A stretch of 64,000 nt of DNA, from positions 119,940-183,939 of the forward strand of contig NZ_AOCK01000012.1 of assembly GCF_000348945.1 (NCBI RefSeq), written 5' to 3'. The notes beneath the pieces were generated by a model. That model was not told the origin of the DNA. It saw only the letters and a list, made by a program, of their open reading frames with translations, and did not search any database. The stretch comes from Paeniglutamicibacter gangotriensis Lz1y. GTDB lineage: Bacteria; Actinomycetota; Actinomycetes; Actinomycetales; Micrococcaceae. Of this stretch, positions 18,288-27,480 are shown in pieces (position 1 is the stretch's first letter; every line of letters starts with the position of its first letter). The position numbers and the translations under genes are program-made.

Positions 18288-18950
18288 ATGAATAACACAC
18301 CGCATGCCACCTCCGGCGAAATGCCGTCGGCGCGCTACATCCTTCCGCAGTTCGAGGAGCGCACCCCTTACGGGTTCAAGCGCCAGGACCCGTACGCGAA
18401 GCTTTTCGAAGACCGCATCATCTTCCTGGGCACCCAGGTCGATGACGCTTCGGCCGACGATGTCATGGCCCAGCTGTTGGTTCTCGAGTCGATGGACCCG
18501 GAACGCGACATCACCTTGTACATCAACTCGCCCGGTGGCTCGTTCACCGCGATGACCGCCATTTACGACACGATGCAGTTCATCCGTCCCGAGGTTCAGA
18601 CCGTGTGTCTGGGCCAGGCAGCCAGCGCCGCAGCGGTGCTGCTGGCCGGCGGCACCCCGGGCAAGCGCCTGGCGCTTCCCAACGCACGCGTGCTGATCCA
18701 CCAGCCGGCGATGGGTGGCGGGGAACGCGGCACCGCCTCGGACCTGCAGATCCAGGCCGAGGAGGTCATGCGCATGCGCGCATGGTTGGAGAACACGCTG
18801 GCCGGGCACAGCAACAAAACCCCGGAAGAAGTCGGCAACGACATCGAACGCGATCTGTACATGACGGCCGCCGAGGCCAAGGAATACGGCCTGATCGACG
18901 AGGTCCTGTCCCCGCGCAAGATCAAGCCGCAGGCCATCATCACCCGCTAA
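18288..18950 (+). CDS. clpP2: ATP-dependent Clp protease proteolytic subunit 2, 220 aa
   Basis: Second ClpP paralogue: Ser113 ([11 protein letters not shown]), His138 ([10 protein letters not shown]) and Asp189 (DIERDL). The N-terminal segment ([15 protein letters not shown]) is the typical ClpP2 propeptide-like extension. ATG 18288 is chosen over an upstream TTG because AGGAG sits 5 bases before it. The terminal residues IKPQAIITR are conserved in this branch. Cotranscribed with clpP1; clpX follows after 166 bases, probably with its own promoter. Confidence 0.96.
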   Translation: MNNTPHATSGEMPSARYILPQFEERTPYGFKRQDPYAKLFEDRIIFLGTQVDDASADDVMAQLLVLESMDPERDITLYINSPGGSFTAMTAIYDTMQFIRPEVQTVCLGQAASAAAVLLAGGTPGKRLALPNARVLIHQPAMGGGERGTASDLQIQAEEVMRMRAWLENTLAGHSNKTPEEVGNDIERDLYMTAAEAKEYGLIDEVLSPRKIKPQAIITR

Positions 18951-19116
18951 ACGGTGCGGGCCTTGTGGAACGGGTGGCACGTGGCCGCGCGAAACATGCG
19001 CACCACGTGCCGCCCGTTCGCCCATTCCGTCGGCGCTCTGTCATAGAGTTAAGACAGTTCAGCATTTCCGGTCCCTCGGGCCGGTCCTACCGGTACCAGA
19101 AAAGGGGACCAACACG

Positions 19117-20409
19117 ATGGCACGCATGGGTGAAGGGTCTGATCTACTCAAGTGTTCCTTCTGCGGCAAGAGCCAGAAGCAGGTTCGCAAGCTGATTGCA
19201 GGCCACGGGGTCTACATCTGCACCGAATGCATTGAGCTCTGCAACGAGATTATCGAAGAAGAGCTGGCCGAGGTCGAGGAAGGCACCGACTTCGAGCTGC
19301 CCAAGCCGAAAGAGATCTTCGATTCTCTGCAGGAGTACGTCATCGGCCAGGAGGGCGCCAAACGCTCACTCTCCGTGGCGGTGTACAACCACTACAAGCG
19401 CATCCAAGGCGGTGCCGCGGCCAAGGCCGTCTCGCCGCTGAGCGATGCCTCCTCTCTCGATGAGGTTGAGGTCTCCAAGTCCAATATTCTGTTGATCGGG
19501 CCCACCGGCTGCGGTAAGACCTACCTGGCCCAGACCTTGGCCCGCCGGCTGAACGTCCCCTTTGCCGTCGCCGACGCCACCTCGCTGACCGAGGCCGGTT
19601 ATGTGGGCGAAGACGTCGAGAACATCTTGCTCAAGCTGATCCAGGCGGCGGACTACGACGTCAAGAAGGCCGAGCAGGGCATCATCTATATTGACGAGAT
19701 CGACAAGATCTCACGCAAGTCCGAGAACCCCTCGATCACCCGGGACGTCTCGGGCGAGGGCGTGCAGCAGGCACTGCTGAAGATTCTCGAAGGTACCGTC
19801 GCGGCCGTTCCGCCGCAGGGTGGACGCAAGCACCCGCACCAGGAATTCATCCAGTTGGACACCACCAACGTGCTGTTCATCGTTGCCGGGGCCTTCGCCG
19901 GACTCGAGGAGATCATCTCCTCCCGCGCCGGACGCAAAGGTATCGGCTTCGGTGCCCCGCTCTCGGCGCTGAAGTCCGAGGAAGCATCCTACTCGGATGT
20001 GCGTCCCGAGGACCTGCTCAAATTCGGGTTGATCCCCGAATTCATCGGGCGCTTGCCGGTGATCAGTACCGTGGAAAAGCTTGACCGCCCGGCCCTGATC
20101 AAAATCCTTTCGGAACCGAAGAACGCCTTGGTCAAGCAGTACCAGAAGATGTTCCGGATGGACGGGGTCGAGCTGACCTTCGAAGACAGCGCCCTGGAGG
20201 CCATCGCCGATCTGGCCCTGGACCGGGGCACCGGTGCTCGTGGCCTGCGCGCCATCCTCGAGGAGACGCTCAGCGCCATCATGTTCGAGTTGCCCAGCCG
20301 TGACGATGTCGCAGAGGTCCGCATCACCAGCGATGTGGTCCTCAATGGGGCCGAACCGGTCCTGATCTCCGAGCAGGTCGCCGACAAGCGCGGGAAGAAG
20401 TCGGCGTAG
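19117..20409 (+). CDS. clpX: ATP-dependent Clp protease ATP-binding subunit ClpX, 430 aa
   Basis: AAA+ unfoldase that feeds substrates to ClpP. The N-terminal C4 zinc finger uses C13, C16, C35 and C38 (CSFCGKSQ...[10 protein letters not shown]). Walker A is GPTGCGKT, Walker [11 protein letters not shown], the pore loop GYVGEDVE, with sensor-2 GARGLRA near the C-terminus. Length is typical (about 424 aa). AAAAGGGGA precedes ATG 19117. Location downstream of clpP2 matches the functional partnership. Confidence 0.97.
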   Translation: MARMGEGSDLLKCSFCGKSQKQVRKLIAGHGVYICTECIELCNEIIEEELAEVEEGTDFELPKPKEIFDSLQEYVIGQEGAKRSLSVAVYNHYKRIQGGAAAKAVSPLSDASSLDEVEVSKSNILLIGPTGCGKTYLAQTLARRLNVPFAVADATSLTEAGYVGEDVENILLKLIQAADYDVKKAEQGIIYIDEIDKISRKSENPSITRDVSGEGVQQALLKILEGTVAAVPPQGGRKHPHQEFIQLDTTNVLFIVAGAFAGLEEIISSRAGRKGIGFGAPLSALKSEEASYSDVRPEDLLKFGLIPEFIGRLPVISTVEKLDRPALIKILSEPKNALVKQYQKMFRMDGVELTFEDSALEAIADLALDRGTGARGLRAILEETLSAIMFELPSRDDVAEVRITSDVVLNGAEPVLISEQVADKRGKKSA

Positions 20410-20498
20410 CAATTCCCCGTGCAGCCAATCTTGCAGTGCACTTCCGCACTGTCGTCGGGCCCCATGGGTCCATGGAATTTGATTGAAGGAGCAGTGCG

Positions 20499-21146
20499 TT
20501 GTCCGATAAAACACACGTTGATTTTTGGTTCGATCCGACCTGCCCGTTTGCCTGGGCCACTTCACGCTGGATCCTCGAGGTCGAGAAGGTCCGCGACATC
20601 GAAGTGTCCTGGCACGTCATGTCGCTCTCGGTGCTCAACGACGGCCGTGAAGGGCTGAGCGATTCCTATCGCGAAAACGTGGCCAAGGGCTGGGGCCCGG
20701 TCCGCGTGCTGATCGCCGCCGCACAGAAACACGGCGATGCGGTGTTGGGTGATCTCTACACCGCCATGGGCGAGCTACTGCACTATGAAGAAGTCAAGGA
20801 CTACACCGAGGTCATCACCCGCGCCTTGGCTACCGCCGGCCTCGAGCCCGAGCTTGCCGAAGCCGCCGAGTCGACCAGGTACGACGAGGCGCTGAAAGCC
20901 AGCCACAACAACGGGATCGCCCGAGTGGGCCAGGACGTCGGCACTCCGGTCCTGGCGCTTAACGGCACTGCTTTCTTCGGACCGGTCATCACCCGGGTTC
21001 CCGTCGGAGAGGAAGCCGGGAAGCTCTTTGATGCCTCGGTCACCTTGGCCTCGTTCCCGTACTTCTTCGAGATCAAACGCTCCCGCACCGAGGACCCGCA
21101 GTTTAATCTCGAGTCGAACCCGTCCAATTCCGCTGTCAATGGCTGA
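20499..21146 (+). CDS. DsbA-fold protein of the Rv2466c (mycothiol-dependent nitroreductase) family, 215 aa
   Basis: Thioredoxin-fold protein with a helical insertion. It starts with DFWFDPTCPFAWATSRWILEVEKVRDIEV, aligning from memory with the CPWC region of M. tuberculosis Rv2466c. Here the motif is C15-P-F-A18, so the resolving Cys is gone and only the first is kept. The TPVLALNG cis-Pro loop is present. The TTG start at 20499 has AAGGAG 7 bases upstream; no better start exists. Likely a mycothiol-linked redox protein; activity would have to work by a monothiol mechanism. Confidence 0.85.
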   Translation: MSDKTHVDFWFDPTCPFAWATSRWILEVEKVRDIEVSWHVMSLSVLNDGREGLSDSYRENVAKGWGPVRVLIAAAQKHGDAVLGDLYTAMGELLHYEEVKDYTEVITRALATAGLEPELAEAAESTRYDEALKASHNNGIARVGQDVGTPVLALNGTAFFGPVITRVPVGEEAGKLFDASVTLASFPYFFEIKRSRTEDPQFNLESNPSNSAVNG

Positions 21147-21203
21147 ATAGGCCAATAAACGCGGGCAGGGGCCTAGGCGAACCACAAGGTTTGCCCGGGT
21201 CCC

Positions 21204-21440
21204 TTGCCCGTTAATGGGCACGCGCGTATAAAAGAGATATGCACCACTGCCGGAGTGGTGCTGAACAAGAACCAAATTCGTGGTGACGAGCTATTGGAAT
21301 CTCTTCTAGTTCGGCTGCAGCAGCGAAGCAGCAAGACCCACGCAACAAGGGTTTTGTTCGGTTCTCCAAGTCAACGCTGTACGAGGATCACCACCGAGTC
21401 GAAGCCCCTCCGACATTGGTTTGTCAGCCGAAGGGGCTTC
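21204..21440 (+). ncRNA. Possible small RNA or leaderless micro-peptide transcript (21147-21588 holds no larger gene)
   Basis: TTGCCC (21204-21209), a 17-base spacer and TATAAA (21227-21232) make a good promoter. The RNA would begin near 21239 with an 8-bp hairpin GCACCACT/AGTGGTGC (21241-21261) and could end at hairpin GAAGCCCCT (21401-21409)/AGGGGCTTC (21432-21440), giving about 200 bases. ATG 21239 at the predicted start opens a 15-codon frame (MHHCRSGAEQEPNSW). Nothing else in the 440-base gap reads as a gene. Not matched to a known RNA family by eye. Confidence 0.35.
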
Positions 21441-21504
21441 CCCTCTGTCCGCCATCAGGTGGCGTGACTCAACGTAGGGGAAGTGTTGCTTCGACGGCAA
21501 GACG

Positions 21505-21553
21505 ACGAGGGCGCTGTGCCCATCCCTCTAGGGGAGAGGCGCAGCGCCCTCGT
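21505..21553 (-). terminator. Hairpin downstream of valS
   Basis: ACGAGGGCGCTG (21505-21516) pairs perfectly with 21542-21553; the inner part can extend pairing. It lies 36 bases past the valS stop. No T-tract. Confidence 0.6.
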
Positions 21554-21588
21554 TGCTGGGGCCCCCGCGGTGCGGTAACCCTGCGTAG

Positions 21589-24216
21589 CTAGGCTTGGAC
21601 TGTGTCCTCGGCCGGGGCCAGAACCACATCCGAGACGGTCAAATCACCGTCGGCAGCAACTAGCGTCACGTCGTGCGCGTTGCCCGCGGCCAATAGGTCG
21701 CCCAGGCCGGCCCGCAACAGCTCAAGAGTTGCCTCCGGTGCGGAAATGACACCGGAGAGCACCTCGGTGCGTTGCTTGACCTTCGCTTCGGACTTGGCCT
21801 TGCGGATGCCCGAAAGGGCCTCGCCGACAACCGGGAGTACTGCGGTATTTGCTCCGACGATGGCCTCGGCCAGGTGGGCCGATCCCGGCCATGGCGCCGT
21901 GTGTACCGAATCGGCGCGCCACCAGCCCCAGACCTCTTCGGTAGCGAAGGGCAGGAACGGGGCAAAGAGACGCAACACCGCATCCAGTGTGGTGGCCAGG
22001 GTGGTCAGGACGCTGGCCTGCTCGGCCTCGCCGCGGGCACCATAGGCACGGTCCTTGATCAGTTCGACATAGTCGTCGGTGAACGACCAGAAGAACGACT
22101 CGGTGATGTTCAGTGCACGGGCATAGTCGTAAGCATCGAAGGCGCGCGTGGCGTCATCAATGACCTGCGACAGGCGAGCCAGCACCGACTTGTCCAGCCC
22201 GTTGGTGACCACCGAGGCGTCATTGACGATGACGTTGTCCTGCGTGGCACCCAGATTGAGCACGAACTTGGAGGCGTTGAGGATCTTGATCGCCAGGCGG
22301 CGGCCGATCTTCATCTGGTTGATCTCATACGCGGTATCCGCGCCCAGCTTGGCGCTGGCGGCCCAGTAGCGCACCGCGTCGGAGCCGTAATCGGCCAGTA
22401 CGTCGGTGGGGACCACCACGTTGCCCTTGGACTTGGACATCTTCTTGCGGTCCGGGTCCAAGATCCAACCGGAGATCGCCGCGTGCTTCCACGGGGCAAC
22501 ATCATGCAGCGCGTCGGAACGAACCGCGGTGGAGAAGAGCCAGGTGCGGATGATGTCATGACCCTGCGGACGCAGGTCGAACGGGAAGACCTTGTTGAAG
22601 AAGTCTTCGTCGCGGCTCCAGCGGCCCACGATCTGCGGGGTCATCGAGCTGGTCGCCCAGGTGTCGAGCACATCGGCGTCGCCGACAAACCCGCCGGCGG
22701 TGTTGCGGGCCGATTCCTCGTAGCCCGGTGCGGTGTCCGCGGCCGGATCAACCGGAAGCATCTGGTCCGTGGGCAGGATCGGGTGCTCGTAGTCGGGCTC
22801 GCCCGAAGCATCGAGCGGGTACCAGACCGGAACCGGCACTCCGAAGAAGCGCTGACGGGAAACCAGCCAGTCGCCGTTGAGCCCGGAGATCCAGTTCTCG
22901 TAGCGCGAGCGCATGAACGCGGGATGGAATTCGATTTGCTCGCCGCGCTTGATCAGGCGTGCTCGGCGTTCCTCGTCGCGACCGCCGTTGCGGATGTACC
23001 ACTGGCGTGAGGAAACGATCTCCAGGGGCTTGTCGCCCTTTTCGAAGAAGTTCACCGGGTGGGAAATCTTCTTCGGCTCACCATCCAGCAGATTGGCGGC
23101 GTTGAGCAGGGCAATGACGCCCTCCTTGGCGGAGAAGACAGTCTTTCCGGCGATCGACTCGTAGGCTTCGATCCCGGCCGGTGTGGTGATCCATTCCGGG
23201 GTGTCGGCGATGACGCGACCGTCGCGGCCGATGATGGCGCGGGTGGGCAGTTGCAGCTCGCGCCACCAGGTTACGTCGGTCAGGTCTCCGAAGGTACACA
23301 CCATCGCGATTCCCGAGCCCTTGTCGGCCTTGGCCAGCGAGTGCGGGTAGACGGTGACCGGCACATCGAAGAGCGGGGAAGTGACGGTCTTGCCGAAGAG
23401 CGGCTTGTAGCGCTCGTCATCTGGGTTCGCGACCAAACCTGCACACGCGGCCAGAAGCTCGGGGCGGGTGGTCTCGATGAAGATCTGGATGCCATCTTCG
23501 GCGGTGAACGGGTAGCGGTAGTAGGCGCCGGGCACCTCCCGGTCCTCGAGCTCGGCCTGGGCCACCGCGGTGCGGAAGGTGACGTCCCACAGGGTGGGGG
23601 CTTCGGCCATGTACGCGTCGCCGGCGTTCAAGTTGGCCAGGAAGCCGCGCTGCGAGACGGCGCGCGAGACGTCGTCGATGGTGCGGTAGGTCAAGTCCCA
23701 GTCGACCGACAATCCCAGGGTGCTAAAGAGTTGCTCGAAGACCAACTCGTCCTCGACGGCGAGCACTTCGCACAACTCGATGAAGTTCTTGCGGCTCACC
23801 ACGTCCCAGTCGCGCTGGTTCTTCGCCGGGGTCGCCGGAGGCTTGTAGCCCTCGACGTAGGAGTAGGTCGGGTCGCAACGCACACCATAGAAGTTCTGTA
23901 CGCGGCGCTCGGTGGGCAGGCCGTTGTCGTCCCAGCCCATCGGGTAGAACACGTTCTTGCCGGTCATCCGCTGGTAGCGGGCCAGCACGTCGGTCTGTGT
24001 GTAGGAGAACATGTGCCCCACATGCAGCGACCCGGAAGCCGTCGGCGGGGGAGTGTCGATCGAGTAGACCTGCTCGCGCGTGGTCTCGGGGTTGAACTTG
24101 TAGGTGCCTTGTTCGCGCCAACGCGCGCCAAGGCGTTCCTCCAGGCCCTCCAAAACGGGCTTGTCCGGAACTGAAACTGTGACGGGCGTGTCTGTGCCCA
24201 AGGTATCTTCTGCCAT
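21589..24216 (-). CDS. valS: Valine--tRNA ligase, 875 aa
   Basis: Class I aminoacyl-tRNA synthetase. The HIGH box is HVGH within GSLHVGHMFSYTQTDVLARYQRM, KMSKS is in DRKKMSKSKGNVVVP, and the CP1 editing domain lies between them. ERRVQNFYGVRCDP is the ValRS branch signature for the actinobacterial (eukaryote-like) type, and the C-terminal anticodon-binding domain follows. The frame is open to 24777, but ATG 24216 (MAEDTLGTD) is supported by GGAAG about 10 bases upstream. No T-box or other leader RNA is evident upstream, in contrast to ileS. Confidence 0.95.
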   Translation of the reverse strand: MAEDTLGTDTPVTVSVPDKPVLEGLEERLGARWREQGTYKFNPETTREQVYSIDTPPPTASGSLHVGHMFSYTQTDVLARYQRMTGKNVFYPMGWDDNGLPTERRVQNFYGVRCDPTYSYVEGYKPPATPAKNQRDWDVVSRKNFIELCEVLAVEDELVFEQLFSTLGLSVDWDLTYRTIDDVSRAVSQRGFLANLNAGDAYMAEAPTLWDVTFRTAVAQAELEDREVPGAYYRYPFTAEDGIQIFIETTRPELLAACAGLVANPDDERYKPLFGKTVTSPLFDVPVTVYPHSLAKADKGSGIAMVCTFGDLTDVTWWRELQLPTRAIIGRDGRVIADTPEWITTPAGIEAYESIAGKTVFSAKEGVIALLNAANLLDGEPKKISHPVNFFEKGDKPLEIVSSRQWYIRNGGRDEERRARLIKRGEQIEFHPAFMRSRYENWISGLNGDWLVSRQRFFGVPVPVWYPLDASGEPDYEHPILPTDQMLPVDPAADTAPGYEESARNTAGGFVGDADVLDTWATSSMTPQIVGRWSRDEDFFNKVFPFDLRPQGHDIIRTWLFSTAVRSDALHDVAPWKHAAISGWILDPDRKKMSKSKGNVVVPTDVLADYGSDAVRYWAASAKLGADTAYEINQMKIGRRLAIKILNASKFVLNLGATQDNVIVNDASVVTNGLDKSVLARLSQVIDDATRAFDAYDYARALNITESFFWSFTDDYVELIKDRAYGARGEAEQASVLTTLATTLDAVLRLFAPFLPFATEEVWGWWRADSVHTAPWPGSAHLAEAIVGANTAVLPVVGEALSGIRKAKSEAKVKQRTEVLSGVISAPEATLELLRAGLGDLLAAGNAHDVTLVAADGDLTVSDVVLAPAEDTVQA

Positions 24217-24271
24217 GGCGTCCATTCTTCCATGTCCCGGACGGGTTCGGGCATTGGTGCGGGTGTGATGG

Positions 24272-24299
24272 CCGCGGCACCGCATGGGGGGTGCCGCGG
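24272..24299 (-). terminator. Hairpin after the alpha-glucosidase gene
   Basis: CCGCGGCACC (24272-24281) pairs with GGTGCCGCGG (24290-24299), an 8-base loop, between the GH13 stop and the valS start. Confidence 0.6.
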
Positions 24300-24331
24300 G
24301 CCTCAACGGGGTTCTGCTGACGGAAGCGGGC

Positions 24332-26044
24332 TTATGGGGCCAACCAGAGTGTTGTCTCGCCCGGGATCTGCTGAGGGGGACGGGCGACGGGGCCGCTGGC
24401 CAGCACGATGCGTGAAGCTTCAGCACTAACGGGCAAGGGTGCCGGCTCGGTACCGAAGTTTGTGAGCACTTCCCAGCCGTTGGGGCGCCGGTAGTGCAAC
24501 AGCGGATCCCCGGAGGCAGAGAGCCACTCCAATGATTCGGCGGCCTGCAACTTCCTGCGCCAGGCCAAGGCATCGCGGTAGAGCTCCAAGGTGGAACCGG
24601 GTACCCCGTCCTGTTCCGTGACGGCGTGTGCAGCGAACCAGGCAGGCTGGGGCAGCCAGGGGGTGCCGCCGAAACCGTGGTTTTCTTGGCCCGCATCCCA
24701 CGGCAGCGGCACCCGGCAGCCGTCGCGGCCCTTGATCCGGTTTCCGGTGCGGAACCAGGTGGGGTCCTCGAGTGCATCGAGGGGTAGGTCTGCGACCTCG
24801 AAGAGTCCTAGTTCCTCACCCTGGTACAGGTAGGCGGACCCGGGCAGTCCCAGCATGAACAGCGTTGCCGCCCGGGCCCGCCGTAACCCGCGGGCCGGAT
24901 CCGGCTGTGGGTGGGTGCCGCCGTTGAGCAGCCACGCGTCCAGCGCCTGGGCATCGGTGCCGTCGGGCAGTGCATAGCGTGAGGGGTGGCGAATGACATC
25001 GTGGTTGGAAAACACCCAGGTGGAAGACGCGCCGGAGGCCGCTGCCTCCGCCAGGCAGCTGGCCACGATGCCGCGGAACTCGCCGGCATCGAAAGGAGCC
25101 TGCAATAAATCGAAGTTGAAGGCCTGCCCCAGGCCAGTGGGTTGGGCGTATTTCAGGCGGCGGTGGGTGAAGGGGACCCAGGCCTCGGCCACCGCGGCGC
25201 GTGGTGGGTCGTACTCGTTGAGCACCTGCCGCCAACCGGCGAAGATCTCGTGAACCTCGTCGCGGTCAAAGAGCGGGTCGGTCCCGTCGTCAAGCAGGAT
25301 CTGAAGCGAGGGTTTGGAACGAAGCGGGAGGGACATGTCCTTGGCCAGGGCGTGGGCGACATCGACGCGGAATCCGTCCACGCCGCGATCGGCCCAGAAG
25401 CGCAGCGTCGTGTGGAAGTCCTCGCGTACTTCGGGGTTCTCCCAGTTCAAATCCGGCTGTTCGGAGGCAAAAAGGTGCAGGTACCACTGGCCCGGATCCC
25501 CGGCGTTGGCCCCGGTGCTTTCGGTGACGCGGGTCCACGCGGGGCCGCCGAAGTGTGAAGGCCAATCCGAGGGCGGCAACTCCCCCTGTTCACCGAGCCC
25601 CTCGTGAAAGTGGTACCTGGCGCGTTCAGGGGAACCGGGGGCGGAGGCCAGCGCTTCGCTGAACCACCGGTGCCGGTTGGAGCTGTGGTTGGGCACCACA
25701 TCGACGATGACCTTCAGTCCTGCCTCGTGGGCGGCGGCGACCATGGTATCGAAGTCCGCCAGCGTGCCCAGCCGGGCATCGACGTTGCGGTAGTCATCGA
25801 CGTCGTACCCGCCATCGGCCAGCGCCGAGGGATAGAACGGGGAGAGCCAGATGGCGTCGATGCCCAGCTCCTTGAGGTAGCCGATGCGCGAGGTGACCCC
25901 GGGCAGATCCCCGAGTCCGTCATGGTTGGCGTCGGCGAAGCTGCGCGGGTAAATCTGGTACACGGCGGCCTGACGCCACCAATCGGCATTATTGCGGGTC
26001 TCGGGCTCGGCTGCCGGGCGCGTCGGGGAAAGCTGGCGGTCCAT
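24332..26044 (-). CDS. GH13 alpha-glucosidase / oligo-1,6-glucosidase, 570 aa
   Basis: Cytosolic (beta/alpha)8 glycoside hydrolase: VYQIYPRSFADANHDGLGDLPG at the start, VIVDVVPNHSS (region I), GFRVDVAHAL with the nucleophile Asp, VAEAWVPF with the acid/base Glu and FSNHDVIRHPSRY with the third Asp. The order and length fit alpha-glucosidases acting on maltose/isomaltose-type oligosaccharides. Exact linkage preference cannot be read with confidence. ATG 26044 has GAGAGGA upstream. There is no neighbouring sugar transporter or regulator, so it appears as a single-gene unit divergent from the DUF488 gene. Confidence 0.9.
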   Translation of the reverse strand: MDRQLSPTRPAAEPETRNNADWWRQAAVYQIYPRSFADANHDGLGDLPGVTSRIGYLKELGIDAIWLSPFYPSALADGGYDVDDYRNVDARLGTLADFDTMVAAAHEAGLKVIVDVVPNHSSNRHRWFSEALASAPGSPERARYHFHEGLGEQGELPPSDWPSHFGGPAWTRVTESTGANAGDPGQWYLHLFASEQPDLNWENPEVREDFHTTLRFWADRGVDGFRVDVAHALAKDMSLPLRSKPSLQILLDDGTDPLFDRDEVHEIFAGWRQVLNEYDPPRAAVAEAWVPFTHRRLKYAQPTGLGQAFNFDLLQAPFDAGEFRGIVASCLAEAAASGASSTWVFSNHDVIRHPSRYALPDGTDAQALDAWLLNGGTHPQPDPARGLRRARAATLFMLGLPGSAYLYQGEELGLFEVADLPLDALEDPTWFRTGNRIKGRDGCRVPLPWDAGQENHGFGGTPWLPQPAWFAAHAVTEQDGVPGSTLELYRDALAWRRKLQAAESLEWLSASGDPLLHYRRPNGWEVLTNFGTEPAPLPVSAEASRIVLASGPVARPPQQIPGETTLWLAP

Positions 26045-26220
26045 GGGTCGGGGGGATCCTCTCAGAGTATTGAGTGCTGCGGTGCTTCAAGTATGCGTCG
26101 AGGTGATGCTGATCACCGGCATATCCGCAGCTTCCCAGCGGCTCGGAACGCAAGCGCTCGACACCTCGCCACGGGGGCGTTCCACTGGATGAAGTACCAA
26201 AACAGGCCTAAAATATGCTT

Positions 26221-26586
26221 ATGGGAACCTTTCGCTTGTTGCGCGCCTACGAACCTGCCGATGGCGGCTATCGGATCTTGGTGGATCGTCTCTGGCCGCG
26301 CGGACTGAGCAAGGAGCGTGCAGCGATCGACGACTGGGCCAAGGATGCGGCTCCCTCGACCCCATTGCGGGTGGCCTTCAGCCACAAGGCCGAGAGGTTC
26401 ACCGAATTCACCGACCACTACCGTCAGGAGCTGGAGATCGGATCCGCGGCCGACGGCGCCGAGCGGCTGTTGGGACTGGCCGACGAGCATGAGGACGTGG
26501 TGCTTGTCTATGCGGCTCGGGACACGGTACACAACCACGCGGTGGTGCTCATCGATTTCCTCATCAAGGCGCAGCAGGCGGCCTAG
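26221..26586 (+). CDS. DUF488 family protein, 121 aa
   Basis: Small cytosolic protein with the family hallmarks RILVDRLWPRGLSKERAAIDDWAKDAAPS and a C-terminal VVLVYAARDTVHNHAVVL strand. DUF488 function is not established. A TAAAAT -10-like hexamer at 26209-26214 sits 6 bases before ATG 26221, so the transcript may be leaderless; ATG 26215 would lie upstream of that start point. Stands between the divergent alpha-glucosidase and the SDR gene. Confidence 0.8.
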   Translation: MGTFRLLRAYEPADGGYRILVDRLWPRGLSKERAAIDDWAKDAAPSTPLRVAFSHKAERFTEFTDHYRQELEIGSAADGAERLLGLADEHEDVVLVYAARDTVHNHAVVLIDFLIKAQQAA

Positions 26587-26663
26587 CACCCGGTGGCGGG
26601 AACCCCGAGGGCTGAACGGGGAAGTAACCCAGGGAAGAAACGCGGAATGAATCGACATCCCAG

Positions 26664-26693
26664 TTGGGCACGGTTGGGGCCGCTGGATAGGAT
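26664..26693 (+). promoter_or_regulatory. Candidate promoter of the SDR gene (leaderless)
   Basis: TTGGGC (26664-26669), an 18-base spacer and TAGGAT (26688-26693), with ATG only 6 bases later at 26700. No Shine-Dalgarno sequence is possible in that gap. Confidence 0.5.
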
Positions 26694-26699
26694 TTAGTC

Positions 26700-27470
26700 A
26701 TGTCACCAACGAATTCACGCACCCAGCACGCAGCAGTAGTCACCGGAGCCTCGAGTGGAATCGGGCAGGCAACCGCCCGGGCCCTGTCCCAAGCCGGGTG
26801 GAAGGTCTTCGCCGTGGCCCGGCGCGCGGACCGGCTCCAGGAGCTTGCCGATGAAACCGGAGCCATTCCGATCACAGCGGATGTGACCGACGATGCGCAG
26901 GTAGCGGCGTTGCTTGCGACGGTGGAAGCAGCCGGTGGCATCGACACCCTGATCAACGTTGCCGGCGGAGCCCGCGGCACCTCGTACCTCGCCGAGGCCA
27001 AGAACGAGGACTGGGACTTCATGCTTCAGGCCAATGTCATGGGCACCATGAAAACCACCCGCGCTTTTTTGCCGATGCTGCGCGCCCATGGTGAGGGGAC
27101 GGTGCTCAACCTGACATCGACCGCAGGACTGGTCAGCTACGAAGGCGGCGCCGGATACAACGCCGCCAAGGCCGCACAGCGGGCGCTGACCCAGGCCCTG
27201 CGGCTTGAGGAAGTCACCAACAACCTGCGGGTCATTGAGGTGCTGCCCGGGCTGGTGCACACCGAGGAATTTGCCCTGCGCCGCACCGGCGGGAACGCCG
27301 AGGCGGCAGAAGCCGTCTACAGCGGCGTGGAAAAACCGCTGACCGCCTCCGACATCGCCGATATCATCTCCTATGCGGTGAACCTGCCGCACCACATCAA
27401 CCTTGACGAAATCGTGGTTCGGCCGGTGGCGCAGGCCGCGGCACACAAACTGGTACGCACCCAGGACTAG
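26700..27470 (+). CDS. Short-chain dehydrogenase/reductase, 256 aa
   Basis: Classical SDR: cofactor motif TGASSGIGQATA (about residues 14-25), the NVAGG loop, a catalytic Ser in LNLTSTAG and YNAAKAAQ supplying Tyr and Lys. ARRADRLQEL after strand 2 favours NADP(H). The C-terminal LPHHINLDEIVVRPVAQ resembles YdfG/serine-3-dehydrogenase-type SDRs. The substrate is unknown. The membrane hydrolase gene begins 11 bases after the stop, so the two are probably one transcript. Confidence 0.88.
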   Translation: MSPTNSRTQHAAVVTGASSGIGQATARALSQAGWKVFAVARRADRLQELADETGAIPITADVTDDAQVAALLATVEAAGGIDTLINVAGGARGTSYLAEAKNEDWDFMLQANVMGTMKTTRAFLPMLRAHGEGTVLNLTSTAGLVSYEGGAGYNAAKAAQRALTQALRLEEVTNNLRVIEVLPGLVHTEEFALRRTGGNAEAAEAVYSGVEKPLTASDIADIISYAVNLPHHINLDEIVVRPVAQAAAHKLVRTQD

Positions 27471-27480
27471 TGGCCTAACC

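Noticed and set aside
24217..24777. N-terminal extension of valS
   Set aside because: Adds 187 residues rich in Pro/Arg/Ser with no family similarity; ATG 24216 has a spaced ribosome site.
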